Below are positions 1 through 11,512 of a stretch of DNA of 64,000 nucleotides, one piece after another (position 1 is the first letter of the stretch; each line of letters begins with the position of its first letter). Position numbers and translations under genes: made by a program. This DNA is from Cycas panzhihuaensis (lineage: Eukaryota; Cycadophyta): NCBI GenBank assembly GCA_023213395.1, contig CM041465.1, positions 58,473,741 through 58,537,740 on the forward strand, read 5' to 3'. Under the pieces are notes generated by a model. The model worked only from the letters and a program-made list of their open reading frames with translations, ran no database searches and had not been told where the DNA came from.

Positions 1-420
1 GGAATATTAACTTCACATCCATATAGTATAACTCCTAACTATATATATAACTGCTAAAGTAAGGATCAATTAAACTATTAACATCTTAGAGATTGGTGTA
101 AATGTATCTTCATGATTAATTATTTCTTTCTATTTAAATCCCTATGTAATAAGTCCATCATTATACTTGTCTACCTCTCCATTAGAGTGAAACTTCATCT
201 TATAGACCCACTTACAACTAACTAGGTTCTTAGATAGAGGTAAGGGAACTAAATCCTATATATCATTCTTCATGATGGAACTACACTCCTTCTCTATTAT
301 AGCTCTATATTATAGATATGAAATAAGATCACTAGAATCATTGGTGTCCACCACCAAAGTTTAACTAATATGCTAACTCCTTATTCTTTGGCTATCTTCA
401 AAATCTTCTACCGTCATACG
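1..420 (-). pseudogene. copia G reverse transcriptase, N-terminal part
   Basis: The minus-strand translation near 60-300 reads LVPLPLSKNLVSCKWVYKMKF followed by a typical copia RT opening (a W.YK motif, then a GEVDKYN-like segment). In intact copia elements this region reads LV.LP...K.I..KWV.K.K. It is interrupted by stops and truncated by the window edge before the catalytic YVDD box. It would have copied the element RNA into DNA inside the virus-like particle. Confidence 0.65.
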
Positions 421-539
421 TCATTCCTCAATATTCCTCTTAGCCCATAGTAGAGCATGTGGTATTGTACATGTTTGCTCTTGTAATGGCTCCTTATTAT
501 TATTCCCACTTGGTCCTACTTCTATTTCTTACATAATGT

Positions 540-1890
540 TAGATTTCTAAATCTCTATACCTATTGAACCATGACTCAAAAATAGAAGAAATAGTGGATA
601 AAATCTACTTTTAGATGACCTCTCAATATGGTATGTCATCAACTCATCAAACTTAACATCTCGACTAACCAAAAGCTTCTTCCCTTATGGATCCCAAAGT
701 CTATAAGCCTTATTCTCTTATGAGATACCAACAAAAATATACTTTAAACTCTTGTGATCCAACTTCTTTTGATATGCATCTAAGATGTGTGCATATGCAA
801 TGCACCCAAATACTTTGAAATAATTAATAGAAAGTTTCTTATCGGTCCAATATACTTTAGGGGAAATGCCATGAATAGCTTTCATAGGTATCCTATTCAA
901 AATACAAATAGTTCTTATAATAGCTTATACCCAAAACACTGGAGGTAGATCCTTTGCACGCACCACACACCTCACTATCTTTATCATGGTATAATTCTCT
1001 CTCTGTAATACCATTTCGTTATGGAGTATATAAGACAATTAATTCTTATTTAATACCATGATCAAGGAAGAACTAATTAAAGGTATTATTGTCATGCTCC
1101 TTTCCATTATTACTCAAAATATTTATTTTCTTATCACACTCATTCTCAACGCTAACTTTCCATTCATAAAAATGATCAAATATATCAAACCTATTTTTTA
1201 AAAGAATACCTATGCTTTTCTACTATAATCATTTTCAAACACAAGGATAAATTGAGTACCAAATATAGAAGGATTTTATAGTGATCCCATCAAGTTAGTA
1301 TATATAAGTTCTAACTTCCCCTTTGTTCTCTAAGCACAATCCCTAGCAAATATATAATGATGGTGCTTTCCATACATACATCCTTCACAAATGCCTTATG
1401 AGCATGGAACTTGCAGTAAATCTACCACCTTCTTCAATCCAGTCATAAGGCTGATGCTTCTATAGTTAAGATGTCCTAAATACTAATGCTATAACTTATT
1501 CATATCATCGGCATTAGTAACAAAAGCATAAGAATCTTTTTAGGCTCTAAATTTCTCAAATACCCAAAAGTTATCTTGCACTCTTGCAGTAACAACAATA
1601 AAGAAGTTCTTCCTAAGATCCTTAACTATGCATCTATTATTATAATACTTAATTTTGATACCTTGCTTTCAAAAATTTCAAGTAGAAAGAAGATTAAGTT
1701 TCATCATTGGCACATAGTAAACTCCATTGAACTTGCCTCTTATAAGTGAAATGGAACCAATACTTTCTACAGGAAATACACAAGCATCTCTAAAAATCAC
1801 ATTAGTATCACTTATACCTGCATCTAAGACATCAAAGTTTTTCTTTTGAAAGGTAATATAATTTTGTGCACCAAAATCTAGGATCTAATA
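540..1890 (-). pseudogene. copia G protease and integrase region
   Basis: The clearest segment is 718-900, where the frame reads KAIHGISPKVYWTDKK and then YFKVFGCIAYAHI, with IFVGIS at the end. This is the conserved C-terminal integrase signature of plant copia elements (P.E.W....P...HL..FGC.AY.H.P, then FVGYS). Upstream, about 1340-1480, GHLNYRSI and CEGCMYGKHH are the pre-integrase/zinc region. About 1700-1890, LDFGAQNYI looks like a protease D-S-G site whose serine codon has become Phe. Stops and frameshifts are frequent, so this is non-functional. Confidence 0.75.
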
Positions 1891-2770
1891 GTCTTTTTCA
1901 TTTGACTTAGTTGATAATGTTGATACCCTAATACAATATGCTGTTGTAATCTTTCCCTTATCATCTTAGTTAGCTTTGTACTTATCCCACTTCTTAAACC
2001 AATAATTATTTTTTTAATAGCCCTATTTTTTGTAATATTTGCACTTGCCCATAAATTTCTTCTTCTGCCAAGTTTCTCTTGTTTACTACGTCGATTTACC
2101 CTCCTAAATAACATCTTTTCTTTAAGTCTTCATGAACAAAGCCTAATTTGAATTAGAACTAGCAAGCATTCTAAGATATTTCAACTTGGCATCCTCTACT
2201 AAAATTAGGTTTTTAGTGATAAATGATTCACCCTTTATATTTTCATCCTTAGCATAGATAGTTTAGAAGGTTCCAAATGCAATTAGTAACCTATACATGA
2301 TAATAGTAAAGAGCAGTATATTATTAATTGAGATTTACTTCAACTCATCCAACTTATTTATCAAATTAGTGATATTATTCAAGTGTGAACTAATGCTATT
2401 CTCACTCTCTACCTTTAAATTTAACAATTCCATCATAAGAGCAATACAATAGTTAGTTTTCTTCTTTTTAAATGACTCACACAACTTAGTCTAGATCTCA
2501 TGCAGAGTTTCAAGGTTATGGATTAAAGCTCTTTGGTCTGGAGTAAAAAATAGCTTAAGTAACTCCATAGCCATGAATTATTTTTCCTCAACACATATAC
2601 ATTCTTTTTCAATGGTAAGAGAGGCAACTTTCACCATGATGTTGAGATGACTGGCTCATCTTCATAATGTTATGGCTATCTATTTTGACTAGCATCTACA
2701 AGATAGTGACTAATAAATAAGGGTGACCATCTAATGACTTTAATCTTCCAACAATCTATGACCTCATAGT
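1891..2770 (-). pseudogene. copia G gag-like region
   Basis: The minus-strand translation upstream of the protease remnant is a helical, lysine-rich sequence interrupted by stops. It includes FTPDQRALIHNLETLHEI, then a segment with LNNITNLINKLDEL. Position and style fit a copia gag (UBN2-type) capsid, but no clean zinc knuckle remains. The start near 2770 is a guess from the fading of the frame. Confidence rests on its position directly upstream of PR-IN rather than on strong motifs. Confidence 0.45.
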
Positions 2771-3779
2771 GCATCTAGTTGTGAGCAATTATAATGCAAG
2801 CAATTCAGTGCATACTATAATATTATAAGTTAACCAACAATCCCTATATGCCTATCCTCCAACCAAGCATTGATTCTATAGTGAAAGGTATAACCATTCA
2901 TTCAACAACTATGCCTCTATAACTAAAAGAATATATGTATCTACAATTTATAAGGTCACTTCAGTGGCTAGATTTGAACATGCATAAAAGGAGTACCTGA
3001 CTCTATAGTCCTTTAGACATCATATTAAGCTTCTTTAATCCTCAATCGATGGCTTATAATCACCTCATCAACTTTGATTATAATTGTAAACTCAATCTCC
3101 ATAGCTTTAACATTTCATATCAACTTCCTCAATCATACATATGTATCTACAGATCCTTGGCTAGCAATAGAGTATCCAAAGGCCACAACTATAGAAATAG
3201 GGGGCACCAGTTATCTCTACTCATCCATACACCTACAATAAGAGAAAACAACCTCTTACACTCCTTTGCACATGTCTAAGGATAAACAAAAACCTATAAA
3301 GTAGATAATAGAAGGCACTAAGAGTCTCTACATAATCATTATAAACTATGTCTGCTCTTTTGATTATCAAAGAAGTTGATCCTTAGTGAAAGGTTGAGTC
3401 AGTACTACTTGGTAACTTATGATCTAAATATACTACCCAACACATGCTTACTATCATTTATGAAATGAAAGACAAGTTTTATTTGATAAACAACTAGTTT
3501 CTAGAGTATTTAGAATTCCTCATTAACTCATTCCAAGGGTAAGAGACTTTGAGGCACTTACCCCCTACCAAGATTCTCCTCAACCTATGATTCTCAGATG
3601 GATTTATATTTTCTAATACTTCATCTTATCTCAAATCTATCAACTTAATCTTCATATAACTCATACCTCTACCTTGAAAGCCCATAGTTTAGACTCTTTA
3701 AGAAGTGGTAGTTTATACTCATCCTGGAGTGAGGTTCCCCTAACTTAGGATAAAATCTATCCAAGATAGCTATCTAAGA
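2771..3779. other. unassigned AT-rich stretch
   Basis: I recognise no gene here. It lies between the copia G gag region and the aRNH remnant of Tat element H, so it may hold decayed LTR sequence of G (5' LTR) or H (3' LTR). No repeat of it is apparent elsewhere in the window. A 76-codon plus-strand frame at 3049-3279 has no recognisable domain. Confidence 0.4.
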
Positions 3780-4170
3780 TAAAAGAAACTAGAGAGTCAA
3801 CTTTAGTGTTAAATGATCATAGGATAAACTAGATGGCAATAAAAGGAAAAAATAACATCAATAATGACGCACGAAGGTAAAGGGTAAGGAGCCATAGAGA
3901 GTGGATCTAATAAATGTCAACCAACTAATAAATGGTAACTTGAGAATCAAAATAGATAATAATATGACTATCATAGAACCAGGAGATATTTGATAAAGCT
4001 CCTATAATAGCAGAATACTTAGTTTTATTATTTGTTACTCTAGGTAGAAATAAACTAATGGAAGAGAGAAGGTTCCCTTATTGATCATATATCACCCATA
4101 CGACATAAGATAGTCCTCAGTTACCTCTATTAGCTTTGTTAGTGAATATACTAAATTCCATAGAAAAGAT
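3780..4170 (-). pseudogene. archaeal-type RNase H (aRNH) of Tat element H
   Basis: The minus-strand translation near 4160-3990 has FSIFTNKANRGN (decayed from a TDG.SRGNPG motif), then LPRVTNNKTKYSAIIGALS (the NN.AEY helix), then FDSQVTIY (the third catalytic Asp). Downstream, near 3800, SFNTKVDSLVSFIL matches the NAEADSL tail of the same domain in elements A and C. These four blocks in this order are the aRNH that Tat-lineage gypsy elements carry as a second RNase H. The first catalytic Asp is now Asn and the Glu is Lys, so it is dead. Confidence 0.65.
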
Positions 4171-5049
4171 AAGAATTAAATTTAAAGATGAAGTCATTGA
4201 TAAAAATAAGTTTCAAGAATCAATCAATAAGTAGTTGGTACAAAATAATGGGAAAATAGTTTCAAATGTAAGAAGAAAAGGATAGTGTCATAACTAGGAT
4301 AACAATCTAATGATCAAAAGATGCTAAATAGGGTTCAATCACAATTAAGATCGTGATTGACCTAAGTAGTTAGATCTAAAAATCTTGAGTGGCCCACCTA
4401 AATAAACCTAACCTATAGTAAATATAGGTGGGGATGAAGCCATCATGTGATATGCCCTTTTCCATGTAGTAAGGATCATTCTTTTTTAACAAAATCATAA
4501 CAGGATAAAGGTAACCAATCTCGTCAAGGATTGAATCATAAGAAAATAAAGGAAATCTAAATCATGATATCTCTAATCATATAAGAAGAATGACAGAATG
4601 AGTATTCACTTTAGGAGTGCAGATAAAAGAAATTGAGGATTAAAAAAGAAAAAGTACATGATATATGATTAATAAGAAACCTCTAAGGTAAAAGGAAAGG
4701 TGTGAAGTAGGTCAAAGGACTATTATAACAATTGAAGCTAACCAAATAGATCTTACATTATAAATAATTGCCAAGGATAAAACTAGGGGCCAAAGTTCTC
4801 TTCTAAGTTTGAAGTTTAAAAGAGAAAAGATAAAAGATAGTGATAGAAAATGGTCCCAACAACTAATGTGTATGCCAAAAAGAGGTAGTAGTTTTATATG
4901 GTCAATAGAATATCACTTGATCAAATCAAGAGGAAACCAAAAGAACATAGAGAGTATTAGAAAAAGGAGATCATCCATAGTTTTATCTCATTAGACAATA
5001 TAGGATTTCAGAGCCATAGTTTATCCTCATTATGAAGAAAGACATTATC
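4171..5049 (-). other. spacer between integrase and aRNH of element H
   Basis: This 0.9-kb AT-rich stretch separates the integrase stop codon of H from its aRNH. In family A/C the same interval is about 3-3.5 kb and contains the antisense plant-mobile-domain gene. I see no trace of that gene on either strand here. A 61-codon plus-strand frame at 4809-4994 has no recognisable domain. Confidence 0.45.
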
Positions 5050-5404
5050 TTAGGCATAAAATTTCCTTAAGTATTGAGAATTAATAGGCTTCTTAAACTC
5101 TAATCCCTTTAACATTGAAATTTAGCAAGTACCAATCTTTAGGTCCTTAATGGTCAAGTAGGGACCAACCTAATTGGGAGAAAATTTATATTATTTATCA
5201 TGTAGATATTCTAACTTCAATACCTTATTGCCAATATGAAATTTTTTAGGTCTAAGTTGTTTGTCATGGGCAACTTGAATTCTAGCCTTAGAAACTAAAT
5301 TATTTTGCAATGCTTTGAGATGAGTTTTATCTACTTTTTCAAGCTCCAAAAGGTGTGATTCCCTTTGAAACTCTTCATCAATAAATTCTTTTAACTATTA
5401 TATA
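5050..5404 (-). pseudogene. integrase C-terminus of Tat element H
   Basis: The minus-strand frame contains SKARIQVAHDKQL-like, KLEYLHD, VGPYLTIKD and ends KKPINSQYLRKFYA before a TAA at 5050-5052. The integrase C-terminus of element A (45169-45507) has the same blocks in order: ASKAHSQRAHDKRL, LKLEYLHD, WVGPFVIIES and VFLKKFYA. The piece is cut near 5404, about 70 bases before element C. It would have been part of the strand-transfer enzyme; only the C-terminal DNA-binding part remains here. Confidence 0.7.
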
Positions 5405-5469
5405 TGTTGAACACTTTACAAATGTTACATGGGTATAGGCATTACACCCGAGCCCTTTTGTGGGGTCTA

Positions 5470-5474
5470 GAGAT
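5470..5474. repeat. target-site duplication of element C, left
   Basis: GAGAT directly before the TGTT start of the left LTR of C pairs with GAGGT at 19670-19674 directly after the CA end of the right LTR (4 of 5 bases, one A/G difference). Five bases is the usual duplication for LTR elements. Confidence 0.7.
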
Positions 5475-8264
5475 TGTTTTCCAGCTACCAGGAATGGATA
5501 CAGACAGGTCAACTCAGGTAAGCATAGGTATGCTTCTCCCTTTTCACTTTTACTGTTTCTTTGGAAAGGTTGACAGAAGTATTACCTTATTGCATGAATG
5601 ACTACTTCATTTGTATGATCACCTTGAATCCATTTGCTTGATCATGCTGCTTGTCATATTGTGAGCCTATGATGACCCACGAGACCTGCCTTTCCACAAG
5701 GTAGGCATCCCCATGGCACTCTATGACCCTCCACACTACCTCCATGTCACCTCAAGCCTCACCTGACTCGTATGATCTGCTCATACCTTGACCCTGTACT
5801 CATATCATGACCTTTCTGGGAATCCTAGCCTTTGATGCTTCATTTAGCATTGTTTGTATACCTTCCAGACTATCCCTAGCCACTTGGGCAGGAGGGCCAG
5901 CCCCTTGTAGGCCTGCCACATCACTTTTTGGGGCTCCCAGAATCTCGACTATGGCTATTTTGGCTTCCTGGTCCCACACTGTTGTAAACTAAGCAGTACT
6001 GCAAAGTTTAGCATGGTACCACGAAGTTTACCACAATGCGACTGTTGCAACTTATTTTTTATATCTGTCGTAGCAATTCTCATATTTTTCGTAGAAATTC
6101 CACGTGGCCACTCACCCAGATCAGACCTATTTGCACCCTAAACACTTGATTAGGGTTGATATGGGTATAAAACCCAAAAAGACCATTATTTTACATCTCT
6201 TGGCTCTCCAACTTAACTTTCTGTTGCTGCATTTCTGCTCTTCTCCTCTTCTCTTCCATAAGTGCACCTATAACTCTATGTTTCCTGCTGCTCCAGCTTA
6301 AGACCCACCTGCAACAACACTCTTCCATGATGGGAGACTCTCCTCCAGGCCCTTTCAAGCAAGTTTTTTATGGTTCTCCTCCAAATACGCCTCAGCAAGT
6401 GTCTTCTACAACCTTTTTAGGGAAACCTCCTGCAAACCCTACAGGGCCTCCTCTTCCTCACTAGTTGCAGGGGAAAATCTACCCTAGACTCAGCCCAACA
6501 GGTACCTTTGGTCTTATTTTTAGAGTTTTGTTTGTATTCTTTCTATATTAGACTCACTTTCAAGCATAGTTTCTTTCTCTTTCTCCATTTGATTGTAGTT
6601 GAGGTTGCCTTCTTTCGGTTTAGCTTTGTACTCTTAGGTTTTCATAATTTCTCCACTGGTTTTCCCTAAGAAAGTAACGGGAGAAGGCTCATAAAGGCTG
6701 GGTGAAGGGAGTAAGGTGGGATCCATCCCATTCAGACCTACTCCCCAAGGGCAATCCCCTTCCCATCTTTCTTCTCCTGCTTCCATGCTTTTCTTGGGTT
6801 AACTAGGAGAAGGTGGTGTCTTGGCCTGTGCTGGATCTCAGCATTCATAGCTCTTATTACGTTGGTTCCAGGCCTGCACGCCCCTCTTTTGGGCCTCCTT
6901 ACTTTGCCAGGTGTCCCTTAGGGTTTTTGGTGAGACTTGTATGATGGATCGCTGTCCATAGTGACTTCGTTACCTTGGTACCTCTCCAACATCTTGCTCC
7001 ATATCCTCTCTTGTTTGTTGGTTGTCCATAAACTCTCATATACCCCCACCTTGTTGTACCTAAAGGCTACGTGGAGAACTTTAGCAGAGGGTTTTACCAT
7101 CCTGAGGTTGCCTTTTCCTTTTTCTTGCTTGATGTGTCTGGTTTACTTAAGGGGATCTGAGTTATTTGTAGCAGTAGTTACTCTAATTTAAATATAATGT
7201 TTTAAGCATTCACATTACATTTATTTGCATACACATAGTCTTCTTGTAACCCTTTCTTGGAAGGGAGAAACCCTTGTGTATGCAGGTTTGAAGCAACATC
7301 CGTGAAGGGAAAAGATATTTGGTTCCTGGTAAGCCTTTACCCTCCTTTTCTCTTCTGTTTCGTCAGTTTCTCTTATCTTTTCTGTTAAGTTATCTCTTAT
7401 AAGAGGAAGGTAAGGAAGCCCCTATCTTTTGCATAAACCTTGGTCACACATCAACCGATTAGCGAGAGGGTGCACGTTACACATGAGCGAGGTCCTTCAT
7501 CGACCACCATGCTTTCTAAGTATGCTTTGATCCTCTCTCCCGTCACCTCTTTCCCTTTTTTTCTTTCATAAAAAATCTATTATATCAGTCTAATATGCCA
7601 CATAAAAGTGAAAGGGGAAATTAATTAGCCCCTTGCATCTTTTGTATAAGAACGTTGCATGCTTGCTTTCTTTCATAGGAAAAGGTATAGTAGGAAATAT
7701 ATCCATCCCCCCTTTTCCTATTCATCTCAAAAACACCCATAGATGCATCCCATCTAGCTTGCTTGCTTGTATGTGAAACATTTGTACTTCCTTTTATTTT
7801 CTCTTGTCCTTTGCATATTGAGTGAAAGAGAGAGAAAAGGAGAGTTGTCTTTAGTTCATCCCTTTACTTTTCCCCCTAGTTGTATTTGTCTTGGCCAAGT
7901 AAACTAGGGAAGCTTATCCACATTTCATCCTAGGCATTCTGCCTATACCCTACTATCTTAGTTTTCCTTCATCGTAGGAAAACCCACCGAGGATTCCTCT
8001 TGTCCTTTCTAGCCATCCAAGGGTAGGAGGACCTTCCTCTCGAGTCCAACTAGGATTCCCCCTGCATGCGCTCTTCCTTTTAAGATTGAAAGCTACTTCA
8101 AGGTAGTTGGGTATCATTTGTGGGTCCCGAACTCATGCTTCGGCACCCGGACGCCCTGCGTGGTGTTCCCTTTGCTTATAGGTTCTTATCCACACCCTCA
8201 ACATTAGTTGTTAACTATCCTTATTCTTATCGAGCATAGTGACCATCCTGTAGATGCACATCCA
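5475..8264 (+). repeat. 5' LTR of element C
   Basis: Begins TGTTTTCCAGC and ends ATCCA. It is repeated at 16860-19669 with the same order of landmarks throughout (promoter TATA box, GGAAACCTCC block, GAGAGAGAAAA block, GTTCCCTTTGCTTATAGG block). It is 2,790 bp against 2,810 bp for the partner. Its first bases (TGTTTCC..., then AATGGATAC) match the LTR start of element A read on the minus strand. Open frames inside it, such as 6104-6301, recur in the other LTR only because the LTR is duplicated. Confidence 0.9.
6166..6172 (+). promoter_or_regulatory. TATA box in the 5' LTR of C
   Basis: TATAAAA in the context GGGTATAAAACCC, preserved in the 3' LTR at 17571-17577. It lies about 0.7 kb into the LTR, which would place the U3/R boundary near 6200. 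This is the most promoter-like sequence in the LTR. Confidence 0.6.
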
Positions 8265-8265
8265 C

Positions 8266-8286
8266 TAGCGGCCATACTAGGGACCT
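8266..8286 (+). other. primer-binding site of C, decayed
   Basis: One base after the LTR end, TAGCGGCCATACTAGGGACC corresponds to TGGCGACCATACTGGGGACTG in element A with several G-to-A changes. The end blocks TGGCGAC and CTGGGGA match the complement of plant tRNA-Arg 3' ends, as in Ogre elements; the middle four bases do not. Primer identity is therefore an inference. Confidence 0.6.
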
Positions 8287-8428
8287 ACTAGTAAGGGAGC
8301 TAGTTCCTACCCCTTTTTGTTACTACTACTACCTTTTAGTGGTTTTCTCCACTTATCTCTTTTATTGGGCAGCCCCCAATATATACTTTACATTATCTTT
8401 CCTCTTCTAATGCATTAGCAAGTTTTGT

Positions 8429-11400
8429 ATGTGACGTTTCTCACATCGCCTACGTGGTTTACCTCCTTTGTTAGAAGGCCCTGCATATCTTGTTCTTTCA
8501 TCGTCAGATCCTGATTCGACAATGGAAGGATACCCTGAAGATTGGGCTTATCATGCCTTTGCTTTGGGAGCTCATGAGTTCCCCACATCTTTTCCAGGGT
8601 CCACCCAAGAGGGTGATGATCCTATTTACTATCCGGGTGATCAACATTGCCCACCTGATGCCCATCCCTCTACTCATGGAGTGGAGGGCGCATCTTCTCT
8701 TGAGACTCATCACCTGGGTGGTGATTCTTATGAGGAGCACCCTGAGGGATCCACTTCATTCAAGGTCCCATCTACCTCCTACGATCAGGTGGATACTCCT
8801 CCTATCGACGTGGTCGAAGCTCTTAACGAGTGCTTTTATGCTACTCATCTTCAATCACGTCCTACATGGTTTGAAGAAACTTTGTGTAGTGGGGCACCTT
8901 CCTCATCCATGCTTATCCCACCGTCTTCATTCATATCTACACCTCCCACAATAAGCAACTCCTTTATGCCTACACATCCGTCCTGCTCTATCTTTATATC
9001 TAGCTTAGGGACATTCATTGCACATTCTATTCCTTATCATAGTCCCAACTCTTCGGGACCCTCTCATGGTATGTCTTTCTCCCAACTTGGGATTAGCATA
9101 CCTTTCCTAAGTCAAGCCAACATGCCACCTCCTAACATGGCACATACATTTCCTAGTAGGCCTAGAGGTCCTACTAACACCCCTACTACTAGTCATGTGG
9201 GATCTGCTCCCACATGCACTCGAATCCAACCTAGTGGTCCTTCTCTTTATGTACCCCCAGGCTATACATTAAAGCCTTGGGGGCACAGTAAAGGGAACCA
9301 CATTTTGATCTATGGGGTAGACCCTTTACATCCATATGGGATTGCACCACCTACAGACAGCCTATATGGATAGAACCCAGTCCCTCACCCCTCGTTTCCA
9401 CCATCCTGTGTAACTCCTTACGCTGTGCCTTTGTAAGAGAACCCAACTTCCTCTTAAGACACTTATCCTCAAGTCCCTTTCCAATAAGGGGCATTTCCTC
9501 GAGGAGGGATGGGCCTACCACCCCCATTTTTTCCTTGTCCATTACCTTCCACATCGTTTACCAATCCTATGGTCTAGGCGAGGGCACGTCCCTTCATGGA
9601 TTATAGATTGACACTATTATCTATTGAGGCGCGAAGAACCAACTTACTGCCTCATCCCCCCGAAGTTCCTAAGTTCGATGGAACTTCATCATAGGATCCA
9701 ATAAAGCACATACATAGTTTCTTTATGGTGTGCATAGACTACTGGGCCTATGATCACATACTAATGAAATTATTTCCATAATTCCTACAAGGCAATGCCC
9801 TTAAATAGTTTCATCGCCTGCTTGCTCATTCTATTTTCTCGTTCTAGCAACTTGTGGATGAATTCATTAACTATTTTGATGTGGCTCATCCATTTGAAAG
9901 TGGAATGAAATCTCTCCTTTCGCTTAAACAAGGTCACGATAAGATGAATCATGACTTTGTGCGGTGATTTCATGACCTCCTCCATTCCACTAAGGCTACT
10001 TTGCCTGAGGAATTGAAGAGGGATCTCTTCATTAATGTGCTTCGCCCTGAGATCCATGCGGAAGACCTTAAGATGGGGGCAACCACATGTGATTCTGCCA
10101 TCGTAAAGTGCTTAGCACTTGAACCTATTAAGATCCAAATTGCACTCAAGAAGCCCCTTAAGCCCTCACAACGATGTGAGGCACCACCCCAAACCAAAGA
10201 CACTAAACTACAATAATCCACTAGGTCTTCTTCTCATTCGACCGAGAAGACCCTAGACCTGCTCACTTCTACTATATGTTCATTCGAACGTATGATGAAG
10301 GAACTTAAATTGCAAGCTCCTTCATCACCCACTTCCAACAAACAAATCCAACAAGCTTCTCAAGCCGCTCCTCCTAAGGGTGGCAACACCCAATCCTCTT
10401 AAGCAAGGAAAACTGACTCCTCACTTAAGAAGAAATGGTGTTTCATTCATGCGAAATATTTCCATGATAATACACGTTATTGGGTTCAACATCCTAGGGA
10501 TGACCCACAATGTGACTCATCTCCTAAACGGGCCTCAATGCCCAACCTTGACCAACCAGTCCACAAGGATATGTTCCCTAAGAATGGGAAGCGTGATCGT
10601 AATGCTCAACTAAAGAACAACAGGAATCAGAGAAGATCTCTAAATTCTCACCCTTCACATGGTAAAGGGAAGGGCGTGTAGGATTCATCTTCTTCCTTGC
10701 GTTCCCCTGATCGCCATACCCCATCACCTTTGCGGTCCTGAAATAAGGGAAAGAAGGTGATCCAAATACTTGAGACTACCCCTCTATATGCCTTAACCTA
10801 GTCTCAAGCTGCTAAAGAGGCTACTGGCACCTCTTCACCCATATCTCACCTTGATCCTCTTTTAGAAACTTCTCTTCTAGAAGCACCTGCACTTCCTAAG
10901 AATGTTTCCATACTCCCTAGTTATTACAATTTTTGAACGGTGCTTCCCCAACCTACTATGAAGGGGAAGCCCTTCTCTATCATTGACGAGCTCCACACCA
11001 TCACTGCGGGGATGTCCTTGATGGATGTCTTGAGAAGCTACCCTAAGCAACGCACTCTTCTCCTTGAAGCTCTTGGCCAATAAGATGATTCCATCCATGT
11101 GGTAGGTGCTACCTCCCATGGACCACTTGTCGTCTCATTTGATCCCTGTGATCTCCCATCTCACAGTGAATGGGAGAAGCTTTTGCATTACCCATTTGTC
11201 ATTTCTGTTGACACTCCTGGTTTTATCATAAAGAGGACCATTGTAGATAATGGCTCCTCGGTTAATGCTATGCCTGCGTGTATTCTCAAGGAGCTAGGCA
11301 TAGTATCTCTTGAGTCTGTCCCTTGGAAATGCCAAGGGTATGATGGGACTGAGAAGTCCCCCTTAGGGACAGTCCTCCTTTCCCTCACCTTAGGATGGAA

Positions 11401-11512
11401 GACTGTTTCTGTCGAGGTTGTTGTACTTGATATTGATGTGGAGTACAACCTGTTGTTAGGCCAACCATGGGTTGACCAAATGGGAGCAATATGCTCCTCA
11501 CATTGGGGGTAA
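8429..11512 (+). pseudogene. gag-protease polyprotein of element C
   Basis: One frame runs from the ATG at 8429, matched to the intact start in A, to the TAA at 11510-11512. The second codon is already TGA, where A has CGG. Further stops are mostly TAG where A has CAG. Gag: acidic, Pro/Ser-rich N-terminus, then the capsid core LVDEFINYFDVAHPFESGM...LLSLKQGHD (9850-9950) and ELKRDLFINVLRPE (10010-10060). A CCHC-like segment near 10430-10480 (WCFIHAKYFHDNTRY) has lost its last Cys. Protease: 11150-11512, active site VDNGSSVNAMP at 11247-11279, then YNLLLGQPWVDQMGA. The DNGSS site is typical of Ogre-type proteases. No frameshift is evident over 3 kb. Confidence 0.8.

Larger units (their letters stand above)
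1..2770 (-). mobile_element. Ty1/copia element G, 5' two-thirds, decayed
   Basis: Reading the minus strand from about 2770 to 1 gives, in order, a gag-like stretch, a protease remnant, the pre-integrase zinc-binding region, integrase and the start of reverse transcriptase. This gag-PR-IN-RT order defines Ty1/copia. RT runs off the left edge, so the RNase H and 3' LTR lie outside the window. Many stops and frame changes interrupt the frame, mostly C-to-T or G-to-A type. I could not find its 5' LTR to the right of gag. The family call is secure from integrase; the outer limit at 2770 is approximate. Confidence 0.75.

Noticed and set aside
6104-6301. A 65-codon frame that is conserved at 17509-17706
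   Set aside because: The similarity comes from LTR duplication, not from selection on a protein.
8490-8954. A 154-codon frame overlapping gag of C
   Set aside because: It is an alternate-frame shadow of the gag frame, which is matched residue by residue with A.
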